Of a stretch of 7,264 nucleotides of DNA, positions 1-5,759 are shown piece after piece; position 1 is the first letter of the stretch; each line of letters opens with the position of its first letter. The position numbers and the translations under genes were made by a program. The notes beneath the pieces are model-generated. The model was not told the DNA's origin. It made no database searches and saw only the letters and a program-made list of their open reading frames with translations. The DNA comes from JADGRA01 sp035622755 (GTDB lineage Bacteria; Myxococcota; Myxococcia; Myxococcales; Myxococcaceae): assembly GCA_035622755.1 (NCBI GenBank), contig DASPUU010000159.1, positions 1-7,264 of the forward strand. Reading direction: 5' to 3'.

Positions 1-417
1 GCCGAGATGGACCTCTCGGCGATCATGCGCGAGTACCTGACCAACGAGGAGCGCGTGAACAAGGCCACCCGCGAGGCGCTCGAGCGCCGCGGCTACGACG
101 ACAGCAAGTTCAACCAGGTGAAGCGGGAGATGGCCGACGTCCGCGGCTTCAAGATGGGCGACGAGGGCGTGGAGTTCATCATCAACCAGATGATCGAGTT
201 TCTCCTCATCAGCCGGAACGTGGAGGAGGTCTTCGCCCAGGACACCACGCTGCGCACCAAGATCTTCGGCGTCATGAAGCGCCACCTCGACGTCGACGAG
301 GAGATCGACCGCGAAGCCCGCGCCCGCCTGAAGCACCTCCAGGAGGGCACCAGCGCCTTCGAGATCGAGTACGACAAGATGGTGGAGCAGATCCGGCGGG
401 CCCGCGGGCTCATCTGA
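1..417 (+). CDS. DUF507 family protein, 5'-truncated by the window edge
   Basis: The visible 138 residues match the DUF507 family of short, charged, mostly helical cytoplasmic proteins of unknown function. Recognisable parts are the early EMDLSAIMREYL stretch, the central GDEGVEFIINQMIEFLL helix and the lysine/glutamate-rich C-terminal half ending RRARGLI. The frame is open to base 1 (GCC GAG before the ATG at 7). Family members normally carry about 30-45 residues ahead of this point, with a start like MRLY followed by a segment on expression of E/D-rich residues. I therefore read the ATG at 7 as an internal methionine and the gene as truncated, although a start at 7 cannot be excluded. Codon use is strongly G/C at third positions. 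The stop is TGA at 415-417. No function is claimed; the family assignment is confident. Confidence 0.85.
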   Translation, partial: AEMDLSAIMREYLTNEERVNKATREALERRGYDDSKFNQVKREMADVRGFKMGDEGVEFIINQMIEFLLISRNVEEVFAQDTTLRTKIFGVMKRHLDVDEEIDREARARLKHLQEGTSAFEIEYDKMVEQIRRARGLI

Positions 418-437
418 GGGCACCCGGGTCCAGAAGC

Positions 438-465
438 TTGACCGGTCGTCCGGCGCCGCTAGCGT
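438..465 (+). promoter_or_regulatory. Possible sigma-70-type promoter for the small downstream gene
   Basis: TTGACC at 438-443 matches five of six bases of the -35 consensus. It is followed after 16 bases by TAGCGT at 460-465, a weak -10 with three matches. A start of transcription about seven bases downstream would fall at about 472, almost on the ATG at 471. It sits in the only non-coding gap on this side (418-470). The -10 is poor and the region is GC-rich, so this is a weak prediction. Confidence 0.25.
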
Positions 466-470
466 GCCGG

Positions 471-836
471 ATGCCCTTGTTCCTCTCGCCCTCGACCCAG
501 CTCTCGCGCGCCCGGCCCGGTGCGGCCGACCTCGCGCGGTTGGCGGTGGACCAGCTGCGCCCGTCGCTCGGGGCCCGCCACGACGGTGTCGTCCTCTGCG
601 ACCTCCTCGAGGACGAGCTGCGCTCGGCGCTGGACGGGCTGGAGTCGGTCCGGGGCCATCTCGAGGACGTGCTCCGCGCGCTGCTCGACCCGCATCCGGC
701 GCCGCTCGACCTCCTCGAGGCCGGCGAGGACGCGCACGCCCAGGCAGCGCTGGCGGCGCTGGAGGTGACGCTGGCCAGCCTGGCCCGGAGGCTCACCCGG
801 CTGGCGGCCGGGGTCTCCGCCGGGTCCGCCCCCTAG
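471..836 (+). CDS. Hypothetical small helical protein
   Basis: I do not recognise this 121-residue protein. It is rich in Ala, Leu, Arg and Asp/Glu, has no cysteine pair or membrane segment, and looks like two or three amphipathic helices (roughly residues 19-32, 45-70 and 90-112). It is read as real because third codon positions are almost all G or C through the whole frame, whereas the opposite-strand frame gives only Ser/Arg-rich sequence. I chose the ATG at 471. An in-frame TTG at 438 would add 11 residues, but those bases look more like a -35 box. Neither start has a good Shine-Dalgarno sequence. It follows the DUF507 gene by 53 bases in the same direction and could be cotranscribed. Its TAG stop (834-836) interlocks with the stop of the opposing chrA gene. 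Confidence 0.6.
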   Translation: MPLFLSPSTQLSRARPGAADLARLAVDQLRPSLGARHDGVVLCDLLEDELRSALDGLESVRGHLEDVLRALLDPHPAPLDLLEAGEDAHAQAALAALEVTLASLARRLTRLAAGVSAGSAP

Positions 837-2086
837 ACGCCCAGGAGCCGGAGCGCCGCCCGCGCCACCCCGCCCAGCACCAGCACCCAGACCGGGTTGA
901 GCGGGAAGCGCGCCAGCGTCAGCGCGGCGGCGGCAGCGATGCCCACCTCGGCCTGGTCGCGGAAGCCGCTCCCCAGGGTGATGGCCGCCCCGGCCATCAG
1001 CCCCACCACCGCCGGCGTCAGCCCGCGGAGCGCGGACCTCACCCAGCGCCGGGATCTCATCCGGTCCAGCCAGCCCCCGGCCAGGACGACGAGCAGGAAG
1101 GGGGCGGCGAAGATGGACACCGTCGCCACCAGCGCCCCCGGAAGCCCCTGCTCGAGGTACCCGAGGAAGGTGGCCATGAGCAGCACCGGCCCGGGGGTGA
1201 GCTTGCCGATGGCCACCGCGTCGGTGAACTGGCGATCGGTGGCCCAGCCGTGCGAGGCGACCATCGCCTTGAGATGGGGGATGATGGCGAAGCCGCCGCC
1301 GTAGGCTCCCAGCCCGGTGCGCAGGTAGACCACCGCCATCTCCACCAGCCGGGCATCGAGGCCGCTGGCGTGGACCGCGGCCAGGGTGCCGGCGAGCGCA
1401 CCGAGCAGCGCCGGGGAGCGCACCGACGAGCTCCGCTTGCCCGGCGCCGGGGGGTCGTCCGGGTGGGCGCGCGGCAGCTCGCTCCCGTCGTCGGGAAGCG
1501 CCACCCGCGAGCGCGAGCGCACCAGGGCCCCGAGCGCTCGGGGGAGGGCGCGGCGCGCGCCCAGGTCGATGGCCACGCCCGCCGCGATGCTCAGAAGCAC
1601 CACCTCGACCGGCGAGGCGCTGCCCACCGTGCAGAGGAGCAACGCTCCGGCGGCCACCGCCATCTGCCACGGCAGGCCGACTCCGGTACGCACCATCTTC
1701 AGGGTGATGGCGATGATGATCCCCACCACCGCCGCGTTGCATCCGGCCAGGACCACGCCCGCGGTGGGCAGGGCGCCGTAGCGGACGTAGGCGAAGGCCA
1801 GGGCCACCACCGCCAGGGCTCCGGGAAGAACGAAGCCCAGGTAGCCGAGCAGCGCGCTCGGCCACCCGCCGAAGCGCAGGCCGACGAAGGCCAAAGCGTT
1901 GGCCGCCGCCCCTCCCGGCAGCATCTGGGCCACGGTGGCGGCGTGGGCGAACTCGCGCGGCGTCAGCCAGCGGCGCTGGCGGACGAGCAGGTCGTCGATG
2001 TTGGCGAGGACGCTGATTCCCCCGCCGAAGCCGATCAGGCCGAGGCGGACCGAGGCGAGGAAGAAGCTCCGGCGCGAGGGACGCAT
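833..2086 (-). CDS. chrA: ChrA-family transporter (chromate ion transporter superfamily), two-domain form
   Basis: This 417-residue polytopic inner-membrane protein has the duplicated architecture of long-chain ChrA (usual length about 400). The first CHR domain spans roughly residues 8-185 and the second 245-415, joined by a polar, Pro/Ser/Arg-rich linker (about 186-225). Family marks are RLGLIGFGGG (14-23), the W40 L T x x E F segment, and in domain 2 GAYGGGFAIIP (260-270) with LTPGPV (296-301). Classical ChrA exports chromate in exchange for, or coupled to, other ions; many homologues have no tested substrate. Here domain 1 has FGGG and LPGGAAAN (56-63) where classical members have FGGP and LPGP, so chromate specificity is uncertain. 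It lies downstream of the DUF3108 gene and is probably cotranscribed. The start is unsure: the ATG at 2086 has no clear SD. An in-frame GTG at 2179 would add 31 polar residues with coding-like third positions, start 5 bases after the upstream stop, and have GGAGG 13 bases ahead. Confidence 0.88.
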   Translation of the reverse strand: MRPSRRSFFLASVRLGLIGFGGGISVLANIDDLLVRQRRWLTPREFAHAATVAQMLPGGAAANALAFVGLRFGGWPSALLGYLGFVLPGALAVVALAFAYVRYGALPTAGVVLAGCNAAVVGIIIAITLKMVRTGVGLPWQMAVAAGALLLCTVGSASPVEVVLLSIAAGVAIDLGARRALPRALGALVRSRSRVALPDDGSELPRAHPDDPPAPGKRSSSVRSPALLGALAGTLAAVHASGLDARLVEMAVVYLRTGLGAYGGGFAIIPHLKAMVASHGWATDRQFTDAVAIGKLTPGPVLLMATFLGYLEQGLPGALVATVSIFAAPFLLVVLAGGWLDRMRSRRWVRSALRGLTPAVVGLMAGAAITLGSGFRDQAEVGIAAAAALTLARFPLNPVWVLVLGGVARAALRLLGV

Positions 2087-2184
2087 CCGCTCGCCGGTCC
2101 CGAGCCGGGACGGCGCGCCGCCGCTCGGGGCGGGCAGCGCCTCCCCCCGGCGTGACTCCTCGCCGGTCCGCGCCTCCACGGTGG

Positions 2185-2985
2185 TCAGCGAACCTCCGGG
2201 CGAATGGTGGCCGCCGGGGGCGGGGCGGGGACGCGGCCGGGGTGGAAGTCGGAGAGCTCGGCGACCACCGTGCCCCAGGCGAAGTCGGATTCGAAGCGCA
2301 CCGGGACGTGCGCCTCGTCGTCGGTGAAGTGGATGATCAGGTCCCGCTTCGCCTTCAGCTTCCCGGAGAAGTCGGTGGTCAGGCGGACCCGCACCGTGGT
2401 CCGCTCGCCGAGCGGCGTGTGGAGCTGCTCCCGGCGTTCCACCACCGCCCGCAGCGCGAACTGCTTGCTCGGGGTGAGGATGGGGATGGAGAGCTCGTGG
2501 CCCGGCTCGAGCTCCCGCGTGCGGAGGAGATAGATGGCCGAGGCGACGTCGGTGCTGCCCGGCTCCACCGCCACCTCGGTCTCGGCCGGCTCCTGGCCCT
2601 CCCACTGGCGAAGCACGCGGGCGGTTCCTCCGGCGCGGTCGAAGACGATGCGCAGCCGCTGGCGCTTGTGGTTCTCGTCCGCCCACATCTCCATCCCCAG
2701 CGTCCGCTCTCCGCCGACGTCCCAGTGGATGACCACCTTGTCCCGGACGGGGAAGAAGAACATCCCGGGATCGGTGCGGCCGAAGGCGACGATGGGCCAC
2801 ACCCCGGGGCGGTCCGGGAACTCCGCCCCGACGGTGACCTGGACCGTGCCGGCCGGGATTCCGAGGAAGCTCGTCCGGAAGACGAGCTGCTCGCCCGGCC
2901 CGAAGGGCGGGGCGTGCCCGGAGGAAGCGGTGGACAGCAGGCCGAGGACAGGGACCAGCAGTCGGCTGATGTGCGACAGGGACAC
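2185..2985 (-). CDS. DUF3108 family exported protein
   Basis: This 266-residue protein has a cleavable-looking signal peptide: a short basic start (H5, R8), a hydrophobic core at about 9-20 and a GHA site at 23-25, so it is probably periplasmic. The mature part starts FGPGEQLVFR and continues GIPAGTVQV, the typical opening of DUF3108 proteins. It ends with the equally typical TDDEAHVPVRFES and GTVVAELSDF elements near residues 220-250. The family is predicted to be a beta-rich envelope domain of unknown function; nothing catalytic is visible. The start is GTG, supported by GGGAG seven bases upstream and by the signal peptide beginning there. It is the first gene of the minus-strand unit whose second gene is the ChrA homologue, which suggests an envelope role shared with that transporter, but this is inference. 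Confidence 0.85.
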   Translation of the reverse strand: MSLSHISRLLVPVLGLLSTASSGHAPPFGPGEQLVFRTSFLGIPAGTVQVTVGAEFPDRPGVWPIVAFGRTDPGMFFFPVRDKVVIHWDVGGERTLGMEMWADENHKRQRLRIVFDRAGGTARVLRQWEGQEPAETEVAVEPGSTDVASAIYLLRTRELEPGHELSIPILTPSKQFALRAVVERREQLHTPLGERTTVRVRLTTDFSGKLKAKRDLIIHFTDDEAHVPVRFESDFAWGTVVAELSDFHPGRVPAPPPAATIRPEVR

Positions 2986-3079
2986 GCTTCGACTCCCGGG
3001 ACCAAGGATAGCACCCGGGCAACTTCCCCGACCTCCCGCGGGTAGACTCCCCCGAGGTCACCCCCCTCCGGAGGTTCGC
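2986..3079. promoter_or_regulatory. Divergent control region between DUF3108 and zinc-ribbon genes
   Basis: These 94 non-coding bases must hold start signals for both directions. On the minus strand TATCCT (complement of 3005-3010) is a fair -10, with no convincing -35, and would start transcription near 2998, just ahead of the GGGAG SD. On the plus strand TAGACT (3043-3048) is a possible -10, also without a good -35. An inverted repeat GACCTC (3030-3035) / GAGGTC (3054-3059) with an 18-base spacer lies across the plus-strand candidate and could be an operator, but six-base arms are common by chance in such GC-rich DNA. Confidence 0.35.
3070..3074 (+). promoter_or_regulatory. Strong Shine-Dalgarno of the zinc-ribbon gene, inside a palindrome
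   Basis: GGAGG lies five bases before the ATG at 3080 and settles that start. It forms one half of the perfect ten-base palindrome CCTCCGGAGG (3065-3074). Pairing of the two halves, within one transcript or between transcripts, could hide the ribosome site, but no loop is available for a simple hairpin, so a regulatory role is only a possibility. Confidence 0.6.
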
Positions 3080-3289
3080 ATGCCCGTCGATCTGAACGCC
3101 GAGGAAGAGGACCTCAAGGAGGAGCAGACGCGCAGCCGGGCCACCGACTTCGACTGTCCCTCGTGCAACGCCAACAATCCGCTCGACGCGGCGCTGCGGG
3201 ACCGGGACGAGATCTTCTGCAACTACTGCGGCACGGAGTACCAGGTCCGCATCAACGACGAGGGGAGGCTGAAGCTCAAGGAGCTCTAG
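3080..3289 (+). CDS. Small zinc-ribbon protein of unknown function
   Basis: This is a 69-residue acidic protein. The N-terminal 20 residues are highly charged (LNAEEEDLKEEQTR) and likely flexible or helical. They are followed by a four-cysteine zinc ribbon: C26-P-S-C29 and C47-N-Y-C50, with a 17-residue spacing between the two CxxC pairs. The tail is YQVRINDEGRLKLKEL, resembling the last strands of a zinc-ribbon fold. The start at 3080 is supported by GGAGG five bases upstream. No DNA-binding or catalytic domain is attached, so it may be an adaptor or a structural zinc protein; I do not recognise a named family. It stands alone on the plus strand between two minus-strand units, and its last 14 bases overlap the end of yggS on the other strand. 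Confidence 0.85.
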   Translation: MPVDLNAEEEDLKEEQTRSRATDFDCPSCNANNPLDAALRDRDEIFCNYCGTEYQVRINDEGRLKLKEL

Positions 3290-3965
3290 GTTCGCCGGCC
3301 GGTCGCGGGCCGAAGAGCGCCGTCCCCACCCGCACCACCGTCGCTCCCTCCTCCACCGCCACGGCGAAGTCGTGGGTGGTCCCCATCGACAGCCCGGACA
3401 GCCCGTGCGCGCTGGCCAGCTGGCGCAGCTCCCGGAAGTAGGGGCGCGACGCCTCGGCGTCGGGACCGAGCGGCGGAAGGCACATCAGGCCGACGGGGGC
3501 GAGCCCGGGGAGCGCGCGCACCCGTTCCAGGAGCGCTCCCACCGCATCGGGGAGAAGCCCGCTCTTGGTCTCCTCGCCCCCGAGGTTGACCTCGAGGTAG
3601 ACGCGGAGCGGCTCTCCCGTCCGGCGGCGGGAGAGCTCCTCGGCCACCTCCGCCCGGTCGAGCGCGTGAAAGGCATGGGCCAGCTTGGCCACGTAGCGCG
3701 CCTTGTTGGTCTGCAGAGGTCCGATGGCGTGCCAGCGGATGTCCGGGCACTCCGCGGCCAGCGCCGCCGCCTTGTCCCGGAGCTCCTGGGCGTAGTTCTC
3801 CCCGAAGTCGCGCAGTCCGGCGGCGTAGGCCTCGCGCACCGCCGCCACCGGCTGGAGCTTGGAGACGGCCAGGAAGTCCACCTCCCCGGGCGCCCGTCCG
3901 GCCCGGTGGCAGGCCCCGGCCACCCGCGACCGGACCTCCGCCCAGCGCGCGGCCACGCCGCTCAT
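3276..3965 (-). CDS. yggS: YggS / PLPBP family pyridoxal-phosphate-binding protein
   Basis: This 229-residue cytoplasmic protein is a single TIM-barrel domain of the alanine-racemase N-terminal fold, at the usual family length. It binds PLP and maintains B6 and amino-acid homeostasis, with no established enzymatic reaction. Seen here are the PLP lysine in AVSKLQP (K36, the same number as in E. coli YggS), FGENYAQE (54-61), HAIGPLQTNK (79-88), VNLGGEETKSG (126-136) and the phosphate-site RVGTALFG (212-219). The usual SMGMS motif reads SMGTT (193-197), a mild variant unlikely to abolish binding. Its ATG overlaps the maf stop as ATGA, so it is translationally coupled and second in the unit. Its 3' end runs 14 bases into the opposing zinc-ribbon gene. 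Confidence 0.95.
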   Translation of the reverse strand: MSGVAARWAEVRSRVAGACHRAGRAPGEVDFLAVSKLQPVAAVREAYAAGLRDFGENYAQELRDKAAALAAECPDIRWHAIGPLQTNKARYVAKLAHAFHALDRAEVAEELSRRRTGEPLRVYLEVNLGGEETKSGLLPDAVGALLERVRALPGLAPVGLMCLPPLGPDAEASRPYFRELRQLASAHGLSGLSMGTTHDFAVAVEEGATVVRVGTALFGPRPAGEPRAP

Positions 3966-4552
3966 GGCGCCTCCCAGGGGAGCCGCACGCCGCCTGCCCC
4001 GATCAGCGCCAGCGTCTCGACGAGCGGGAGCCCGACCACCGCCGAGTGGCTCCCCCGGATGCGCTCGACCAGGAATCCCCCCTTCCCCTGCAGCGCGTAC
4101 CCCCCGGCCTTGTCCAGGGGCTCCCCCGTGGCCGCGTACCAGGCGAGCGCCTCGCGCCGGCAGGGCGCGAAGGTGACCTCGGTCTCCACCGTCTCCTCGG
4201 CCCGCCGCCGCCCCGCGGTGGCCACGGCGGTGACGACCCGGTGCGTCCGCCCGGCGAGGGAGGCGAGCATCGCCTCGGCCTCCCGGGCGTCGGCCGGCTT
4301 TCCGAGGATGCGCCCCTCGAGCACGACGGTGGTGTCCGCCGCCAGGACCAGCCCCTCCGCATGCCGTCCAGCGACCAGGTCGGCCTTGTCGCGGGCCAGC
4401 CGCCGCACGTAGGTCAAAGCTGACTCACCGGGCCGGATGGACTCGTCGAGCTCGGCCGGGTCGATGACGAAGGCCAGGCCGAGCTCGGCGAGGAGGGCCT
4501 GCCGGCGCGGGGAGGCGGAGGCGAGGATCAGGACGGGCCTTTGGGGAGGCAT
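3962..4552 (-). CDS. maf: Maf-family nucleoside triphosphate pyrophosphatase (YhdE-like, dTTP/UTP type)
   Basis: This 196-residue cytoplasmic enzyme hydrolyses non-canonical and selected canonical nucleotides to monophosphate and pyrophosphate, cleaning the nucleotide pool; Maf proteins have also been linked to division arrest. The nucleotide loop is SASPRR (12-17). The catalytic and metal region is AADTTVV (71-77) with D73, followed by GRILGKP (80-86). The C-terminal QGKGGFLVERIRGSHSAVVG block matches the YhdE (dTTP/UTP) branch better than the YceF (m7GTP) branch. The start at 4552 gives the standard Maf N-terminus; the open frame upstream to 4795 is antisense to the GGDEF gene and is not used. 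There is no Shine-Dalgarno before the ATG. It is first in a two-gene unit with yggS. Confidence 0.95.
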   Translation of the reverse strand: MPPQRPVLILASASPRRQALLAELGLAFVIDPAELDESIRPGESALTYVRRLARDKADLVAGRHAEGLVLAADTTVVLEGRILGKPADAREAEAMLASLAGRTHRVVTAVATAGRRRAEETVETEVTFAPCRREALAWYAATGEPLDKAGGYALQGKGGFLVERIRGSHSAVVGLPLVETLALIGAGGVRLPWEAP

Positions 4553-4640
4553 GGGCGAGCATGTTTGACCGCCCCCCGGGGCCCCGTGCAAGAAGGGTCC
4601 AGGGAGCGTCCCTCCCACACCGGGGAAGGCGAGGACCTCG
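4553..4640. promoter_or_regulatory. Divergent control region between maf and the GGDEF gene
   Basis: These 88 bases separate two divergent genes. For the minus strand, TTGCAC (complement of 4586-4591) and TCAAAC (complement of 4563-4568) sit 17 bases apart and would start transcription near 4556, leaving maf almost leaderless. For the plus strand, TTGACC (4565-4570) is a good -35, but only weak -10 candidates follow near 4587-4593. The two signals overlap, so the promoters may exclude each other. CGGGGCCCCG (4577-4586) is a ten-base palindrome, and AGGGA/TCCCT (4601-4613) is a short inverted repeat; either could be an operator. Promoter calls are weak. Confidence 0.35.
4631..4635 (+). promoter_or_regulatory. 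Ribosome binding site of the GGDEF gene
   Basis: GAGGA lies five bases before the ATG at 4641 and supports that start over later in-frame codons. Confidence 0.6.
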
Positions 4641-5741
4641 ATGAAGCCGGCGGATCTGCTCTCAGCGCTCAAGCGGACGGTGGAGCAGCTCGCGGCGTTC
4701 AACGAGATCGCCAAGGTCCTCACCTCGACGCTGGAGACCCGCGAGGTCCTCTCGCTGGTGATGCAGAAGGTGTCGGCGGTGCTCAAGCCGGCCAACTGGT
4801 CGCTGCTCCTCCTGGACGAGGCCAGCGGGACCCTCTACTTCGAGATCGCCGTGGGCAACGGCGCAGAGCGCTTGCGCGACCTCCGCGTCCGGCCGGGCGA
4901 GGGCATCGCCGGACAGGTCTTCCTCAGCGGGCAGCCGCGGCGCGTGGACGACGTGCGCACGACGCCCGATTTCTCCCCCCGCTTCGACGCCGCCTCCTCC
5001 TTCCGAACCCGCTCGGTGCTGGCTGCTCCGCTCGTCTTCCGGGGCCGGGTGCTCGGGGTCATCGAGCTGGTCAACGGGGAAGGAGACCCGGCCTTCACCG
5101 ACGAGGACCTGCAGGCGGTGACCGCGGTGGCGGACTTTGCCGCCATCGCCATCGAGAACGCGCGCAACTTCCAGCGCGCCCAGGAGCTCACCCTGACCGA
5201 CGAGCACACCGGCCTGGGCAACGTCCGCCAGCTCCGGGCGCTGCTCGAGCGCGAGGTGACGCGTGCCCGCGGCTTCGGGCACCCGCTGGCCCTCCTCTTC
5301 CTCGACCTGGACCATTTCAAGGCCGTGAACGATGCCCACGGGCACCTGGTGGGGAGCGCGGTGCTCCGGGAGGTGGGCGTGCTGCTCCGGGAGCATGCCC
5401 GGCCGGTGGACTCCGCCTTCCGCTACGGCGGGGACGAGTTCGCCGTGCTCCTGCCCGAGACCGGCCCCCAGCGGGCCCTGGAATCGGCCGACCGGCTGGC
5501 GCACGCCTTCCGCGCCCGCCGCTTCACCGGGGAGCAGGGGCTCCAGCTCCGGGTGACCGCCTCCATCGGCGTGGCCTGCTTCCCGGACCATGCCCGGGAC
5601 GGCATCGGCCTCATCGCCGCCTCGGACAGAGCCATGTACTCGGTCAAAGCCCAGGGCCGCGACGGCACGGCCCCCGCCGCGCCGGCCGCGCCCCGGCTCC
5701 GCCCGGCGGCGGGAGGCGAGGCAGTCCCGTCGGGCCTCTAG
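4641..5741 (+). CDS. GAF-GGDEF cyclic-dinucleotide synthase, candidate Hypr (cyclic AMP-GMP) type
   Basis: This 366-residue soluble protein begins with a short helix (about 1-30), then a GAF sensor domain (about 31-175, ending FAAIAIENAR), then a GGDEF domain (about 183-342), and a Pro/Ala-rich tail (343-366). The catalytic motif is intact, YGGDEF with G263-F267, and so are metal-site FLDLDHFK (220-227) and ASIGVA. An RxxD inhibitory site (R254, D257) stands at the canonical five residues before GGDEF. In FKAVNDAHGHLVGS (226-239) the guanine-contacting Asn (N230) is kept, but the second guanine contact, Asp in PleD (D344), is Ser (S239). That Asp-to-Ser change defines the Hypr GGDEF enzymes of Geobacter (GSU1658) and other deltaproteobacteria, which make 3',3'-cGAMP along with c-di-GMP. 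Cyclase activity is therefore confident and product identity is inferred. The GAF ligand is unknown. No effector or riboswitch is seen nearby. It is monocistronic and divergent from maf. Confidence 0.93.
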   Translation: MKPADLLSALKRTVEQLAAFNEIAKVLTSTLETREVLSLVMQKVSAVLKPANWSLLLLDEASGTLYFEIAVGNGAERLRDLRVRPGEGIAGQVFLSGQPRRVDDVRTTPDFSPRFDAASSFRTRSVLAAPLVFRGRVLGVIELVNGEGDPAFTDEDLQAVTAVADFAAIAIENARNFQRAQELTLTDEHTGLGNVRQLRALLEREVTRARGFGHPLALLFLDLDHFKAVNDAHGHLVGSAVLREVGVLLREHARPVDSAFRYGGDEFAVLLPETGPQRALESADRLAHAFRARRFTGEQGLQLRVTASIGVACFPDHARDGIGLIAASDRAMYSVKAQGRDGTAPAAPAAPRLRPAAGGEAVPSGL

Positions 5742-5759
5742 GCCCCGCCTCGCGGAGCC
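5741..5759. terminator. Possible bidirectional terminator stem between convergent genes
   Basis: The entire 18-base gap between the GGDEF and ppiD-like stops, plus the last base of the TAG, can fold. GGCCCCGC (5741-5748) pairs with GCGGAGCC (5752-5759) around a three-base loop. In the minus-strand transcript all eight pairs form, with one U-G. In the plus-strand transcript one C-A mismatch remains. No U-tract follows on either strand, so it is not a classical intrinsic terminator; such T-less stems are common in GC-rich genomes. Confidence 0.4.

Noticed and set aside
464..2155. Very long open frames opposite chrA and the small gene (464-2155 plus; 459-1865 minus).
   Set aside because: They encode low-complexity Arg/Gly/Pro/Ala sequence with no domain. 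Long stop-free shadows are expected in DNA this GC-rich.
2087..3061. The chrA frame stays open far upstream, to 3061, giving an apparent 742-residue protein.
   Set aside because: The added sequence is antisense to the DUF3108 gene and is Pro/Arg/Gly-rich shadow sequence; the ChrA fold begins a few residues after 2086. Only the part down from 2179 is a plausible extension.
2188..3079. The 12-mer CCGGAGGTTCGC at 3068-3079 occurs inverted at 2188-2199.
   Set aside because: Several such 12-base matches are expected by chance in a 7-kb GC-rich window; one copy is an SD region, the other the DUF3108 coding end.
4589..4605. Sigma-54-like element on the minus strand before maf (TGG...TTGCA).
   Set aside because: The spacing between the GG and GC elements is one base short, and sigma-54 promoters are strict on spacing; the CAC part is also poor.
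4553..4640. Possible GEMM-type (c-di-GMP or cGAMP) riboswitch next to the synthase.
   Set aside because: I looked for the conserved GEMM core in this and the other gaps and saw none; the gaps are also too short once promoters are allowed for.
4553..4795. Extended N-terminus for Maf, up to 4795.
   Set aside because: It would be antisense to the start of the GGDEF gene and has no Maf similarity; the family N-terminus starts at 4552.
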